Assembly (NCBI GenBank): GCA_021780395.1
Contig: JAJXYU010000140.1
Location: 1 to 32,696, forward strand
Length of the DNA: 32,696 bases
Direction of reading: 5' to 3'
DNA from: Pseudomonadota bacterium
Lineage (GTDB): Bacteria; Pseudomonadota; Gammaproteobacteria; Steroidobacterales; Steroidobacteraceae
This document shows, piece after piece, positions 1 through 7,969 of this stretch. The position numbers and the translations under genes were made by a program. Below the pieces are notes generated by a model. That model saw only the letters and a program-made list of their open reading frames with translations, was not told where the DNA came from and searched no databases. Positions within the stretch are counted from its first letter, which is position 1; the number at the start of each line of letters is the position of its first letter.

Positions 1-21
1 GGGCCCGCGCGCCGGACGCCG

Positions 22-1464
22 TCAGCGTGCGCCGTGCATCAGCCGCGCGATCCGCGGCGCCGCGATCAAATAGGCGGCGGCGATCGCGAGACCGACCAGC
101 CACAGATCCCGGTAGACCTGCGCATAACCGGCGATCCCCGTCGCCGCACCGCTCGTGGTCATCGCCGCGATGCGCCCGGAGAGCTGATACGCCATCGCGA
201 TCCCGAAGAACCATCCGCCCATCGCGAGCGAAGCCTCCTCGGGCGCCGCGAGTCGCGTGACCATCGCGTAACCGATCGGCGAGAGCGCGAGTTCGCCGAT
301 CGTCTGCAGGAGATAGCACAGCGCGAGCGCGACCCAGGAGACCCGCCCCCCCTCGAGCGCGACGTGCGCGGCTGCCCGGTACACGAGCACGTAGGACAGC
401 GCGACGAACACCAGGCCGATGCCGAATTTGCGCGGCGTCGACGGATCCCAGCCGCGGTGCCCGAGCCAGGGCCAGAGCAGCGCGAGCAACGGCGCGAGCA
501 GCATGATGTACAGCGGATTCAGCGACTGGAACACCGTGAAGTCGAACGGCGCCGCGACGAAGTCCCGCGCGAAGAAATTGAGCGACGTCGCACCCTGGAA
601 GCTCAGCGCCCAGAACGCGATGTTCGCGCCGAACAGCAGCAGCATCGCGACGTACCGCTCGGCCTGCACCCGATCGCCGCGACGGATCGCGCTCACCACG
701 AAATACGCGACCAGCAGGCCGAGCAGGCCGTCGACCACGCCGTTGAGCCAATGCGGATGTTCGAGCAGGAGTTTCGTCGGATAGAGCGCGGCGAGCAAGC
801 CGGCGAGCACCAGCGGCAAGGCCGCGCGGCCGCCGAATCGGGGGCGCGGTTGGCGGGCCGCGAGCGGCCCCCCGCGCCACTCGAACAGCGCCGCTGCGAA
901 CGCGACGCCCGCGCTCGCGGCGATGAATCCATATCGATAACCGAAATGGCCGCCGATCCAGTCGGCACAGACGAACGGCGCGATGAACCCGCCAAGGTTG
1001 ATCGCCAGGTAGAACAGCGTGTAACCGGCGTCGCGGCGCGGATCGTCCGACCCGTAGTTGCGGCCGATCAACACCGTGAGCGGAATGCTGAGACCGGCGC
1101 CGAGCACGTACAACGCTAGCCCGAACAGGAACCCGTCGCGGCTCGGCCAGGACATCGACGCGAGCGCGAGCGTCTCGATCCACAACGCAGTGCGCAGCGC
1201 ACGCGCCTCGCCGAGCACGTTGTCGGCGATCCAGCCGCCGACGACGTGGGTCGCGTACAGTAATGAGCCGACGCCGGCGGTCAGCAGGTTCGCATCCCGC
1301 ATCGCGAGGCCGGGCGCCTCGTGCCCGAAGAACGCGCCCGCGAGGTACGGCGCGACGAACGCGCGAAAACCGTAGAACGCGTAGTTCACGCCGACCGTGA
1401 CGCCGAGCAGCATCCACAGTCCGCTCGGGTGCCCGAGGCGCTCCTGCGGGGTTCGCGGTGCCAC
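22..1464 (-). CDS. POT-family (PTR2) proton-dependent oligopeptide transporter
   Basis: Predicted 480-residue inner-membrane MFS protein that would import di- or tripeptides with protons. The N-terminus has the family's GHPSGLW entry followed by a first helix ending YAFYGFRAF, matching the POT signature in which a Tyr-Gly-x-Arg segment ends helix 1. About 12-14 hydrophobic segments run to the C-terminus at HGAR. The reading frame is open further upstream, but that part would lie inside ggt and is not POT-like. The GTG at 1464 is 17 nt after the ggt stop, has a GGGGCGGG stretch just upstream, and places the family start correctly, so I chose it. It probably forms an operon with ggt: GGT releases short peptides such as Cys-Gly and this transporter could take them up. 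Family call is firm; substrate is inferred. Confidence 0.87.
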   Translation of the reverse strand: MAPRTPQERLGHPSGLWMLLGVTVGVNYAFYGFRAFVAPYLAGAFFGHEAPGLAMRDANLLTAGVGSLLYATHVVGGWIADNVLGEARALRTALWIETLALASMSWPSRDGFLFGLALYVLGAGLSIPLTVLIGRNYGSDDPRRDAGYTLFYLAINLGGFIAPFVCADWIGGHFGYRYGFIAASAGVAFAAALFEWRGGPLAARQPRPRFGGRAALPLVLAGLLAALYPTKLLLEHPHWLNGVVDGLLGLLVAYFVVSAIRRGDRVQAERYVAMLLLFGANIAFWALSFQGATSLNFFARDFVAAPFDFTVFQSLNPLYIMLLAPLLALLWPWLGHRGWDPSTPRKFGIGLVFVALSYVLVYRAAAHVALEGGRVSWVALALCYLLQTIGELALSPIGYAMVTRLAAPEEASLAMGGWFFGIAMAYQLSGRIAAMTTSGAATGIAGYAQVYRDLWLVGLAIAAAYLIAAPRIARLMHGAR

Positions 1465-1481
1465 CGGCCCGCCCCGGTCGA

Positions 1482-3260
1482 TCAGTAGCCGGCCGCGAGG
1501 CCGGCCGGCCGCCGCCGGTCGTTCGCTCCCTCGAGCACGCCGGACCGCGGATCGACCAGGATCGCCTCGTCCGCGCCCCACGACGGGATCACCTTGAAGC
1601 GATACCCCATCCGTTCGAGCCGCGCCCGCACCGGCGCCGACAGCAGGCCCGGTTCGACGAACACGACGTCCGGATACCATTGCTGGTGCACGCGCGGCGC
1701 GTCGACCGATTGTTGGATGTTCATCTTGAAGTCGACGACGTTCAGGAAGCTCTCGAGCACCGTCGAGATGATCGTCGATCCGCCGGGACTGCCGGTGACC
1801 ATGAAGAGCTTCCCGCCCCGGAGCACGATCGACGGCGCCATCGAGGAGAGCGGACGCTTGCCCGGCTGGATCGCATTGCTCACGCCCTGGACGAGGCCGA
1901 AGCTGTTCGCGACGCCCGGCTTCGAGGTGAAATCGTCCATCTCGTTGTTCAGGAAGAACCCGGTGTCGCCGGCGATCCGTCCATTGCCGAACAGATAATT
2001 GATCGTGTACGTGACCGCGACCGCGTTACCGTGCGCATCGACGATCGAGAAGTTGGTCGTATCGTTGCCCTCGGTCGCGCCGAGGTGCCCCCGGATCGCC
2101 GTCGAGGGCGTCGCGGCCTCCGGCTGGATCGTCGCGCGCAGCGCCGCGAGGTGCGCCGGCGACAGGAGCTGCGCGACGTCGTCGTGCACGAACGCGGGAT
2201 CCCCGAGGTCGCTGTTGCGATCCGCGAACGCGCGGCGTTCGGCCTCGACCAGATAGTGGATGCTCGCGGCGGACCCGTACCCCCACTGCGCGAGCGGATA
2301 GGGCGCCAGGATCCCCAGGATCTCGCAGATCGTGGCGCCGCCGGAGCTCGGCGGCGGATCGGAGACGAACCGGTACCCATGGTAATCGCAGCTCACCGGC
2401 CGGTCCCAGCGGACCCGGTAATCGGCGAAGTCGCGCATCGTCAGGATCCCGTGATGCCGGTGGCTCGCGGCGACGATCGCGCGGGCGATCGGTCCGCGGT
2501 AGAACGCGTCGGTTCCGTGACGCGCGATCGACCGCAGCGTGCGCGCGAGCTGCGGCTGCACCAGGCGCTCGCCCGCGGCATACGGCTTCCCATGGTTCAG
2601 GAATATCGCCGCGACATTCGGCTGCCGCGCGAATTCGGCCGCGCGGCGGTCGAGGATCGCCGCGTCGCCCGGCAACAGAACGAAACCGTCGCGGGCGAGC
2701 CGGATCGCGGGAGCAATGACCTGCGCGAGCTTCATCGTCCCGTACTTCGCGAGCGCCGTATCGAGGCCCATCACGGTGCCGGGCACGCCGACCGCGAGGT
2801 AGCTGCGGGTGCTGCGGCCGGGAACGACGTTCCCGGCGGCGTCGAGATACATGTTCGCGGTCGCCGCGAGGGGCGCCGTCTCCCGAAAATCGAGGAACAC
2901 GTTCTTTCCGGTCGCCAGGTGCAACATCATGAAGCCGCCGCCGCCGAGGTTGCCGCAGCATGGGTGCACGACCGCGAGCGCGTAGCCCACCGCGACGGCC
3001 GCATCGACCGCGTTGCCGCCCTGTCGCAGGATCCTCAAGCCGACGTCGGTCGCGAGATGTTGCGCGGTCACGACCATCGCGTGCCGGGCAGTTACCGGCC
3101 GGAGCCCCGCGAGCGACGCGAGCGAGGCCGGCCTGCCGCTGGTGTCGAGCGCCTGTTCCGGCACCGCCGCGGAAATGGTGCGGCCCGCGAGCGCGAGCGC
3201 CACCGCACAGGCGGCGAGGCGCGCTGGTCGTCCGATCAGCCGCGCGCGATGGTTGGTCAT
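1482..3260 (-). CDS. ggt: Gamma-glutamyltranspeptidase (glutathione hydrolase), periplasmic
   Basis: 592-residue Ntn hydrolase that removes the gamma-glutamyl group from glutathione and related compounds. A basic N-terminus, a hydrophobic stretch (about residues 15-30) and a small-residue site (about 30-33) form a signal peptide, so it acts in the periplasm. The autocleavage site and nucleophile is Thr401 in EGNDTTNFS, which starts the small subunit. Other family motifs are GGGGF (106-110), the MDDF segment (441-444), KRPLSSM (468-474) and GSPGG (490-494). Length and end (AAGY) match the Escherichia coli enzyme closely. A GGGAG ribosome site lies 8 nt before the ATG. It follows the split tRNA gene by 66 nt and precedes the peptide transporter. 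Confidence 0.96.
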   Translation of the reverse strand: MTNHRARLIGRPARLAACAVALALAGRTISAAVPEQALDTSGRPASLASLAGLRPVTARHAMVVTAQHLATDVGLRILRQGGNAVDAAVAVGYALAVVHPCCGNLGGGGFMMLHLATGKNVFLDFRETAPLAATANMYLDAAGNVVPGRSTRSYLAVGVPGTVMGLDTALAKYGTMKLAQVIAPAIRLARDGFVLLPGDAAILDRRAAEFARQPNVAAIFLNHGKPYAAGERLVQPQLARTLRSIARHGTDAFYRGPIARAIVAASHRHHGILTMRDFADYRVRWDRPVSCDYHGYRFVSDPPPSSGGATICEILGILAPYPLAQWGYGSAASIHYLVEAERRAFADRNSDLGDPAFVHDDVAQLLSPAHLAALRATIQPEAATPSTAIRGHLGATEGNDTTNFSIVDAHGNAVAVTYTINYLFGNGRIAGDTGFFLNNEMDDFTSKPGVANSFGLVQGVSNAIQPGKRPLSSMAPSIVLRGGKLFMVTGSPGGSTIISTVLESFLNVVDFKMNIQQSVDAPRVHQQWYPDVVFVEPGLLSAPVRARLERMGYRFKVIPSWGADEAILVDPRSGVLEGANDRRRPAGLAAGY

Positions 3261-3326
3261 TTCGATCTCCCGCTCGTGATCGATCCGCGCCGCACCCTCG
3301 CGGATGCGGCCACGGTCCGGTCGTGA

Positions 3327-3634
3327 TGGTGGGCCCGGTCGGACTCGAACCGACGACCAAGGGATTCACTTCGCCCCACCGTTTCCGGCGGGAGTGGACT
3401 ATCTCTTCACCCACATGGGGTGCGGGACGCTCTCGCCTGTCATTAAGCGCGACTGCAGCGCTCAGGTAGTCTCTGCACCTTCCGGCGGTGTACCGCCGGC
3501 TTGGCTCAGGGTTGCCATCGGCCGTACCGCTAAGGGTTCCCTGAATTCATCCCGTCCACTTCGCGCCTCGCGACGCGAAGGCACCGTCTTACCGTCGATG
3601 AGTCCCCTGCTCTAACCGACTGAGCTACAGGCCC
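3327..3634 (-). tRNA. tRNA-Ile(CAT), Ile2 type, interrupted by a group I intron
   Basis: Exon 1 is 3598-3634 (37 nt) and exon 2 is 3327-3366 (40 nt). Joined, they give a 77-nt tRNA including an encoded CCA (3327-3329). All arms pair: acceptor GGGCCTG with CGGGCCC (one T-G wobble), D arm GCTC/GAGC, anticodon stem GGGGA/TCCCT, T arm GTCGG/CCGAC with TTCGAGT loop. The anticodon is CAT. I call it the AUA-reading isoleucine tRNA rather than methionine because it has C4:G69 and C5:G68, known recognition pairs for the lysidine synthetase TilS, and because its body closely resembles other proteobacterial Ile2 tRNAs as I remember them. The anticodon C34 must be converted to lysidine. The gene would be functional only after removal of the 231-nt intron. 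Confidence 0.95.
3367..3597 (-). ncRNA. Group I self-splicing intron (IC3-like) in the tRNA-Ile anticodon loop
   Basis: The 231-nt insertion starts directly after anticodon U36 and ends with G (omega-G) before A37. The intron's own P1 guide CGGUG (intron nt 12-16) pairs with the exon end CAU plus intron CG, giving the required U-G wobble at the 5' splice site. P2 is CUUCGCG/CGCGAAG. The core has the diagnostic R and S elements: GUGCAGAGACUA (nt 120-131) and AAGAGAUAGUCC (nt 191-202), whose GACUA/UAGUC form P7. P6-type stem CCGGCGG/CCGCCGG, P8 CACCC/GGGUG and P9 with a GAAA tetraloop are visible. No reading frame or homing endonuclease is inside. Site and core sequence match the known Azoarcus tRNA-Ile(CAU) intron (about 205 nt). 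The extra length is explained by an added hairpin at 3436-3466. Confidence 0.94.
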
Positions 3635-3643
3635 GTCCCGCGC

Positions 3644-3649
3644 ATTCTA
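3644..3649 (-). promoter_or_regulatory. -10 element of the split tRNA-Ile gene
   Basis: TAGAAT on the minus strand, 9 nt before the tRNA 5' end, which would place the transcript start about 2-3 nt before the mature end. I do not see a good -35 hexamer 16-18 bp upstream; that stretch is a GC alternating tract. Confidence 0.45.
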
Positions 3650-3737
3650 ACAGGATCGGTCGCGCGCGCACCTCGGCGCGCGTTCACGGTACAGTATCGC
3701 GCGCGACCCGAATGACCGAAGCTGCGAAACCACTCCC

Positions 3738-6275
3738 TTGAGCCTGCACGAACGGATCCGCGACGCGCTGCCCGGCTTGCCCATCGGGTCGGTGTTGCCG
3801 GCGATCGCCGGCGCGCTCGAGGAGCGCAATCGATTGATCGTCGAAGCGCCGCCCGGCGCCGGCAAGAGCACGATCGTGCCGCTCGCGTTGCTCGCCTCCG
3901 GCTGGCTCGCCGAGCGCAGGATCGTGATGCTCGAGCCGCGGCGGCTGGCGGCGCGGGCGATCGCGACGCGGATCGCGCAGCTCGCCGGCGAACGGGTCGG
4001 CGAACGCATCGGCTACCGCACCCGTCTCGAGTCGCGGGTCTCGCGCGCGACCCGGCTCGAGGTGGTCACCGAAGGGATCCTCACACGGATGATCCAGGAC
4101 GACGCCGCGCTCGCCGGCACGGGATGCGTCGTGTTCGATGAATTTCACGAACGCAGCGTGCACGGCGACCTCGGGCTCGCGCTCACGCTCGACGTCCAGG
4201 AGAACCTGCGGCCGGACCTGCGCGTGATCGTGATGTCGGCGACGCTGGAGACGCAACCGCTCGCGCGCCTGCTGGACGCGCCGCCCACCGTGACCGCGAC
4301 CGGCCGGCCGTTCGCGGTGCGCACGCAGTACCTGCCGCGCCGCGTGGACGCGCCGCTCGAGGAGCAGGCGGCGCAGACCCTGGTCGCGGCGCTCGCCGCC
4401 GAAGACGGCGACGCGCTGTGTTTCCTGCCCGGTGCCGCGGAGATCCGCCGCGTCGGGCGGCTGCTCGGCGAGCGGACGCTGCCGCGCGGCACGCGCGTGT
4501 TGCCGCTGTACGCGGATCTCGATCCGGCCGCGCAGGAGGCAGCGCTCGCGCGAGCCGGGCCGGGCATCCGCAAGATCGTGCTCGCGACCTCGATCGCCGA
4601 GACCAGCCTGACGATCGAGGGGGTGCGGATCGTCGTCGACAGCGGCCTCGCGCGCCGCTCTCAGTTCGATCCCGCGAGCGGCATGAGTCGCCTGGTGACG
4701 ACGAAGCTCTCGCAAGCCGAGGCCGATCAGCGCCGCGGGCGGGCCGGGCGCACGGGTCCCGGGGTGTGCTTCCGGCTCTGGTCGGAGAGCACCCACGCGG
4801 CGCTCGCGCCGCATGCGCAACCGCAGATCCTGAACGAGGATCTGGCACCGCTCGCGCTCGAGCTCGCCGCCTGGGGCGCGATCGACGCGCAGTCGCTGCG
4901 CTGGCTCGATCCGCCGCCACCGGCGCATCTCGCCCAAGCGCGCGATCTGCTGCGCCGTCTGGACGCGATCGACGCCACCGGTCGCGTCACCGCCCACGGT
5001 CGCGCGATCGCGGCGCTCGGCGCGCATCCCCGGCTCGCGCACATGCTGGACAGGGCCGTCGCGATGCGGGCGGTCGGACTCGCGTGCGATCTCGCCGCGG
5101 TGCTCAGCGAGCGAGCCGTCGTGCGCGCTTCCCCGGGGGCGCGCGATGCGGACGTGCGCAGCGCGCTCGCCGCGCTCGCCGACCCCGACGCGGCCGCTCG
5201 ATCCGGGGCGAGCATCGACTCGCGCGCGGCCTCGGCCGCGCTGCACGCGGCGGCTCGCTGGCGGCGACGGCTCGGCGGCGCGCCCGACGCGGTGGATCGC
5301 GATCGCGCCGCGGGGATCCTGCTCGCGCTCGCGTACCCCGACCGGATCGCCCGCAGCCGCGGCGGGGACGGACGGTATTTGCTCGCGAACGGCCGCGGCG
5401 CGGTGTTCATCGGACCGCAGACCCTCGCGAAGGCGACCTATCTGGTTGCGGCGCAGCTCGACGCAGCGGAGCGCGACGCGCGGATACAGCTGGCCGCGCC
5501 GATCGAGCGGGAGGACCTCGATCGGTTGTTCGCCTCGCAGATCGAGGAACGGTCCGAGGTCGTCTGGGATCGCCGCGAGCAGGCGGTCCGCGCGCGACGC
5601 GATCGACTTCTCGGCGCGATCTTGCTGTCGAGCGCAGAGATCCCCGACGCCGATCCGCAGGCGATTGCAGCGGCCATGATCACCGGTATCCGCGACCTCG
5701 GCATCGGCGCATTGCCGTGGACCCGGGACCTGCGGCAATGGCAGGCCCGCGTCGCGCTGCTCGGCCGCCTCGGCGTCCCGGCGCCCGACCCGTGGCCCGA
5801 TCTCGGCGACGCGGCACTCGAAGCCGGCCTCGAGGCGTGGGTGACGCCATGGATCGCGGGCTGCGCCCGCCGCGAACACCTGACGCGGGTCGACTGGGCA
5901 CGCGCGCTCGAGAGCCGCTTGACGCACGGTCAGCGGGTCGTGCTCGCGCGCGAGGCGCCGACGCACCTGCGCGTTCCGAGTGGTTCGAACGTGCCGATCG
6001 ACTATCAGGACGGCGAGGTCCCGACCGTTTCGGTGCGGCTGCAGGAACTGTTCGGTCTCGGCACGACGCCGACCATCGCCGCAGGACGCATGCCCTTGCT
6101 GCTCAAGCTGCTGTCCCCGGCGGGACGCCCCGTCCAGGTGACCCGCGACCTGGAGAACTTCTGGAGGTGCACCTACCATGAGGTCAAGAGGGACTTGAAG
6201 GGACGCTACCCGAAACACTACTGGCCCGACGATCCGTACGGTGCCGAGCCGACGCGGCGGGTCCGTCCGCGATGA
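3738..6275 (+). CDS. hrpB: ATP-dependent RNA helicase HrpB
   Basis: 845-residue DExH-box helicase; cytoplasmic, NTP-driven, with RNA target unknown in most bacteria. Motifs in order: Walker A APPGAGKST (37-45), DEFH box at 134-137 in the family form DEFHERS, motif III SAT (167-169), and motif VI QRRGRAGR (331-338). The C-terminal HrpB-specific domain is complete and ends with the family hallmark LLSPAGRP, QVTRDL, FW and GRYPKHYWP. Length is normal for HrpB (about 800-850). The start is a TTG with no clear ribosome site; no in-frame ATG lies close by, so the exact start is uncertain by a few codons. It begins about 100 nt from the divergent split tRNA and its stop overlaps the next gene by 4 nt (ATGA), so the downstream genes are probably co-translated. 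Confidence 0.95.
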   Translation: MSLHERIRDALPGLPIGSVLPAIAGALEERNRLIVEAPPGAGKSTIVPLALLASGWLAERRIVMLEPRRLAARAIATRIAQLAGERVGERIGYRTRLESRVSRATRLEVVTEGILTRMIQDDAALAGTGCVVFDEFHERSVHGDLGLALTLDVQENLRPDLRVIVMSATLETQPLARLLDAPPTVTATGRPFAVRTQYLPRRVDAPLEEQAAQTLVAALAAEDGDALCFLPGAAEIRRVGRLLGERTLPRGTRVLPLYADLDPAAQEAALARAGPGIRKIVLATSIAETSLTIEGVRIVVDSGLARRSQFDPASGMSRLVTTKLSQAEADQRRGRAGRTGPGVCFRLWSESTHAALAPHAQPQILNEDLAPLALELAAWGAIDAQSLRWLDPPPPAHLAQARDLLRRLDAIDATGRVTAHGRAIAALGAHPRLAHMLDRAVAMRAVGLACDLAAVLSERAVVRASPGARDADVRSALAALADPDAAARSGASIDSRAASAALHAAARWRRRLGGAPDAVDRDRAAGILLALAYPDRIARSRGGDGRYLLANGRGAVFIGPQTLAKATYLVAAQLDAAERDARIQLAAPIEREDLDRLFASQIEERSEVVWDRREQAVRARRDRLLGAILLSSAEIPDADPQAIAAAMITGIRDLGIGALPWTRDLRQWQARVALLGRLGVPAPDPWPDLGDAALEAGLEAWVTPWIAGCARREHLTRVDWARALESRLTHGQRVVLAREAPTHLRVPSGSNVPIDYQDGEVPTVSVRLQELFGLGTTPTIAAGRMPLLLKLLSPAGRPVQVTRDLENFWRCTYHEVKRDLKGRYPKHYWPDDPYGAEPTRRVRPR

Positions 6276-7507
6276 GCGATCCCGTCGCGCGCCGACCCCG
6301 CACGGCGCCGGACCCGCGCTCGACCGCACGCTGGCTCGCGCTCGGCGTCGCGCTGCTGATCGCCTGGGGTTCGCTGTACCCGCTCGAATTCCGGATCCCG
6401 ACGCCGCCCGAGTGGCATCGCCGGCTCGCGCTCCTGACCGCCCACATCCATTACCGGGCCGACCTGATCGCGAATTTCCTGCTCTACCTGCCGTTCGGTG
6501 CCGTCTGTCGCCTGAGCCTCGGCGGCGCCGGCCGCGAGCGTCGCACCGCGCTCGCGGCCGTGTTCGGCTCGGCGCTGTCGATGCTGCTGGAACTCACTCA
6601 ATCGCTGACGCCGCATCGCGTGACGAACGTGTACGACTGGATCTGGAACACCGCCGGCGCGTCGGCCGGCGCGATCGCGGCCGCAATGTATCTGCGCATC
6701 GGCGAGCGCGGGACCCTGCGGGGGCTGCGCCATCCGCGTCCGCCGCTGGTTCCGGCGAGCCTCCTCGCGATCTGGCTGATCGGCGCCTTCGCGCCCTACG
6801 TCCCCGCGCACCGCGCGGCGTCGCTCGGTCGCCTGCTCGCGACGCTGCAGACCTCGCACGCGCTGCGCGCGGCGAGCGCGTGTGTCGCGCTCGGCACCTG
6901 GTGGATCATCGCCGAATGCGTTCGGCAGATCTGGCGACGACCGTGGGTGCTGCCGATCCTCGCCGCGTTGATCGGGCTGACCGCGCTCGATCAATCCCTC
7001 TTGGGCGATGAGCGTCGCAGCCTCGAGGAGCTGCTGGCGTGGTGCGTCGTACCGGCGCTCACGCTGCTCTCGATGCGCTGGCCGCGCCGCACGCGCGCCT
7101 GGATCACGGTCGCCGCGTGCGTCGCGGTGATGATCGCGACGAACGCGTGGCCGACGCCGCGGACCGCCGAGCTCGGGGCGTTCCACTGGGTTCCGTTCTC
7201 GGGCACCTTGCTCGCGTCGCGGGATTATCGGCCGCTGCTCGACACGCTGTTCCTCGAGGGCGCGTTGCTCTGGTCGCTGACGATCGCGCTGCGCCGAGCG
7301 TCGACCGCGTTCTGGTTCGCGTTCCTCGCGAGCGTCGCGGTCGAACTCGCGCGGCTGTGGACCCCGCCCCACCGCGCGGAGATCACCAACCCGTTGCTGG
7401 TCGTCGCGCTGCTGGTGGCATTCACCGCGGCGCGGCGCCATCAAGCGTACGCCGACGGCGGCGATGTTGAACTCGGACCGGCGCCGGAGCGGCGATGCGA
7501 CGGATGA
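6272..7507 (+). CDS. VanZ-like multi-pass membrane protein
   Basis: 411-residue inner-membrane protein of unknown function. The N-terminal half carries the VanZ pattern: a hydrophobic segment, then DLIANFLLYLPFG, an LLELTQ stretch, and a DWIWNTAG motif (about residues 60-130). The second half, after several further helices, repeats a degenerate version (LLDTLFLEGALLW, VAVELARLW), so the protein looks like two VanZ units in one chain. About ten hydrophobic segments are visible. VanZ-family proteins have been linked to lipophilic glycopeptide resistance, but most chromosomal members have no proven role. The start ATG overlaps the hrpB stop, and its own end overlaps the next gene by 13 nt. Confidence 0.8.
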   Translation: MSDPVARRPRTAPDPRSTARWLALGVALLIAWGSLYPLEFRIPTPPEWHRRLALLTAHIHYRADLIANFLLYLPFGAVCRLSLGGAGRERRTALAAVFGSALSMLLELTQSLTPHRVTNVYDWIWNTAGASAGAIAAAMYLRIGERGTLRGLRHPRPPLVPASLLAIWLIGAFAPYVPAHRAASLGRLLATLQTSHALRAASACVALGTWWIIAECVRQIWRRPWVLPILAALIGLTALDQSLLGDERRSLEELLAWCVVPALTLLSMRWPRRTRAWITVAACVAVMIATNAWPTPRTAELGAFHWVPFSGTLLASRDYRPLLDTLFLEGALLWSLTIALRRASTAFWFAFLASVAVELARLWTPPHRAEITNPLLVVALLVAFTAARRHQAYADGGDVELGPAPERRCDG

Positions 7508-7962
7508 TCCGCGACCGGTGCATCGAGCCGATGCGCAGACTTCTCCGGCAGGGCGTGAGCGCACGGGAACTCGCGCTCAGCGTCGCGCTCGGACTGGTCA
7601 TCGGCAACATCCCGGTGCTCGGCGTGTCGACCGTGCTGTGCGTCGCGATCGCGGTGCGGTATCGGCTCAACCTCGCGGCGATCCAGGTCGCACAGGCCGC
7701 GATGGCGCCGACTCAATGGCTGCTGTGGCTGCCGTTCCTGCGACTCGGCGAATGGCTGACGCGGTCGCCACGCCTGCCGCTGACGGTCAGTGCAGGGAGG
7801 GCATTGCTCGCGGCGGGACCGGGCCACGTCACCGCCGCGCTCGGTGTCGCGACCTTGCAGGCGACGCTCGCCTGGCTCGTGGTCGCGCCGGTCGCGGTGT
7901 TCGCGTTGTATCGGCTCTTGACGCCGGTCCTCGCACGCGCGATCGCGGGAAAAGTGGCATGA
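7495..7962 (+). CDS. DUF2062 domain membrane protein
   Basis: 155 residues. The pattern LALSVALGLVIGNIPVLG followed by a Leu/Ala-rich helix and APTQWLLWLPFLRLGEWL is typical of DUF2062, small membrane proteins often found near glycosyltransferase or lipid genes. Three or four hydrophobic segments are present and there is no signal peptide. A GGAG ribosome site lies 5 nt before the ATG. It overlaps the VanZ-like gene by 13 nt and stops 7 nt before the MDR oxidoreductase, so it is the third gene of the hrpB run. No biochemical role can be assigned from sequence. Confidence 0.82.
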   Translation: MRRMIRDRCIEPMRRLLRQGVSARELALSVALGLVIGNIPVLGVSTVLCVAIAVRYRLNLAAIQVAQAAMAPTQWLLWLPFLRLGEWLTRSPRLPLTVSAGRALLAAGPGHVTAALGVATLQATLAWLVVAPVAVFALYRLLTPVLARAIAGKVA

Positions 7963-7969
7963 TTCGCCG

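Noticed and set aside
34..1119. 361-codon open frame on the plus strand
   Set aside because: It is antisense to the peptide transporter and its protein is a low-complexity Arg/Glu/Asp string, as expected from a GC-rich shadow frame.
1458..3326. 622-codon plus-strand frame across ggt
   Set aside because: Arg/Asp/Glu-rich composition with no family pattern; ggt on the other strand has all its catalytic motifs.
3327..3366. A tRNA-Met identity for the CAT anticodon
   Set aside because: The C4:G69 and C5:G68 pairs and the overall body match the lysidine-modified Ile2 tRNA and the known intron-bearing host tRNA, rather than elongator Met.
3304..3615. Plus-strand frame over the split tRNA
   Set aside because: It lies opposite the tRNA exons and the intron, and its translation is simply that of the antisense strand.
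3684..6329. 881-codon minus-strand frame across hrpB
   Set aside because: Antisense shadow; composition is Arg/Glu/Gly-rich and without motifs, whereas hrpB is intact on the plus strand.
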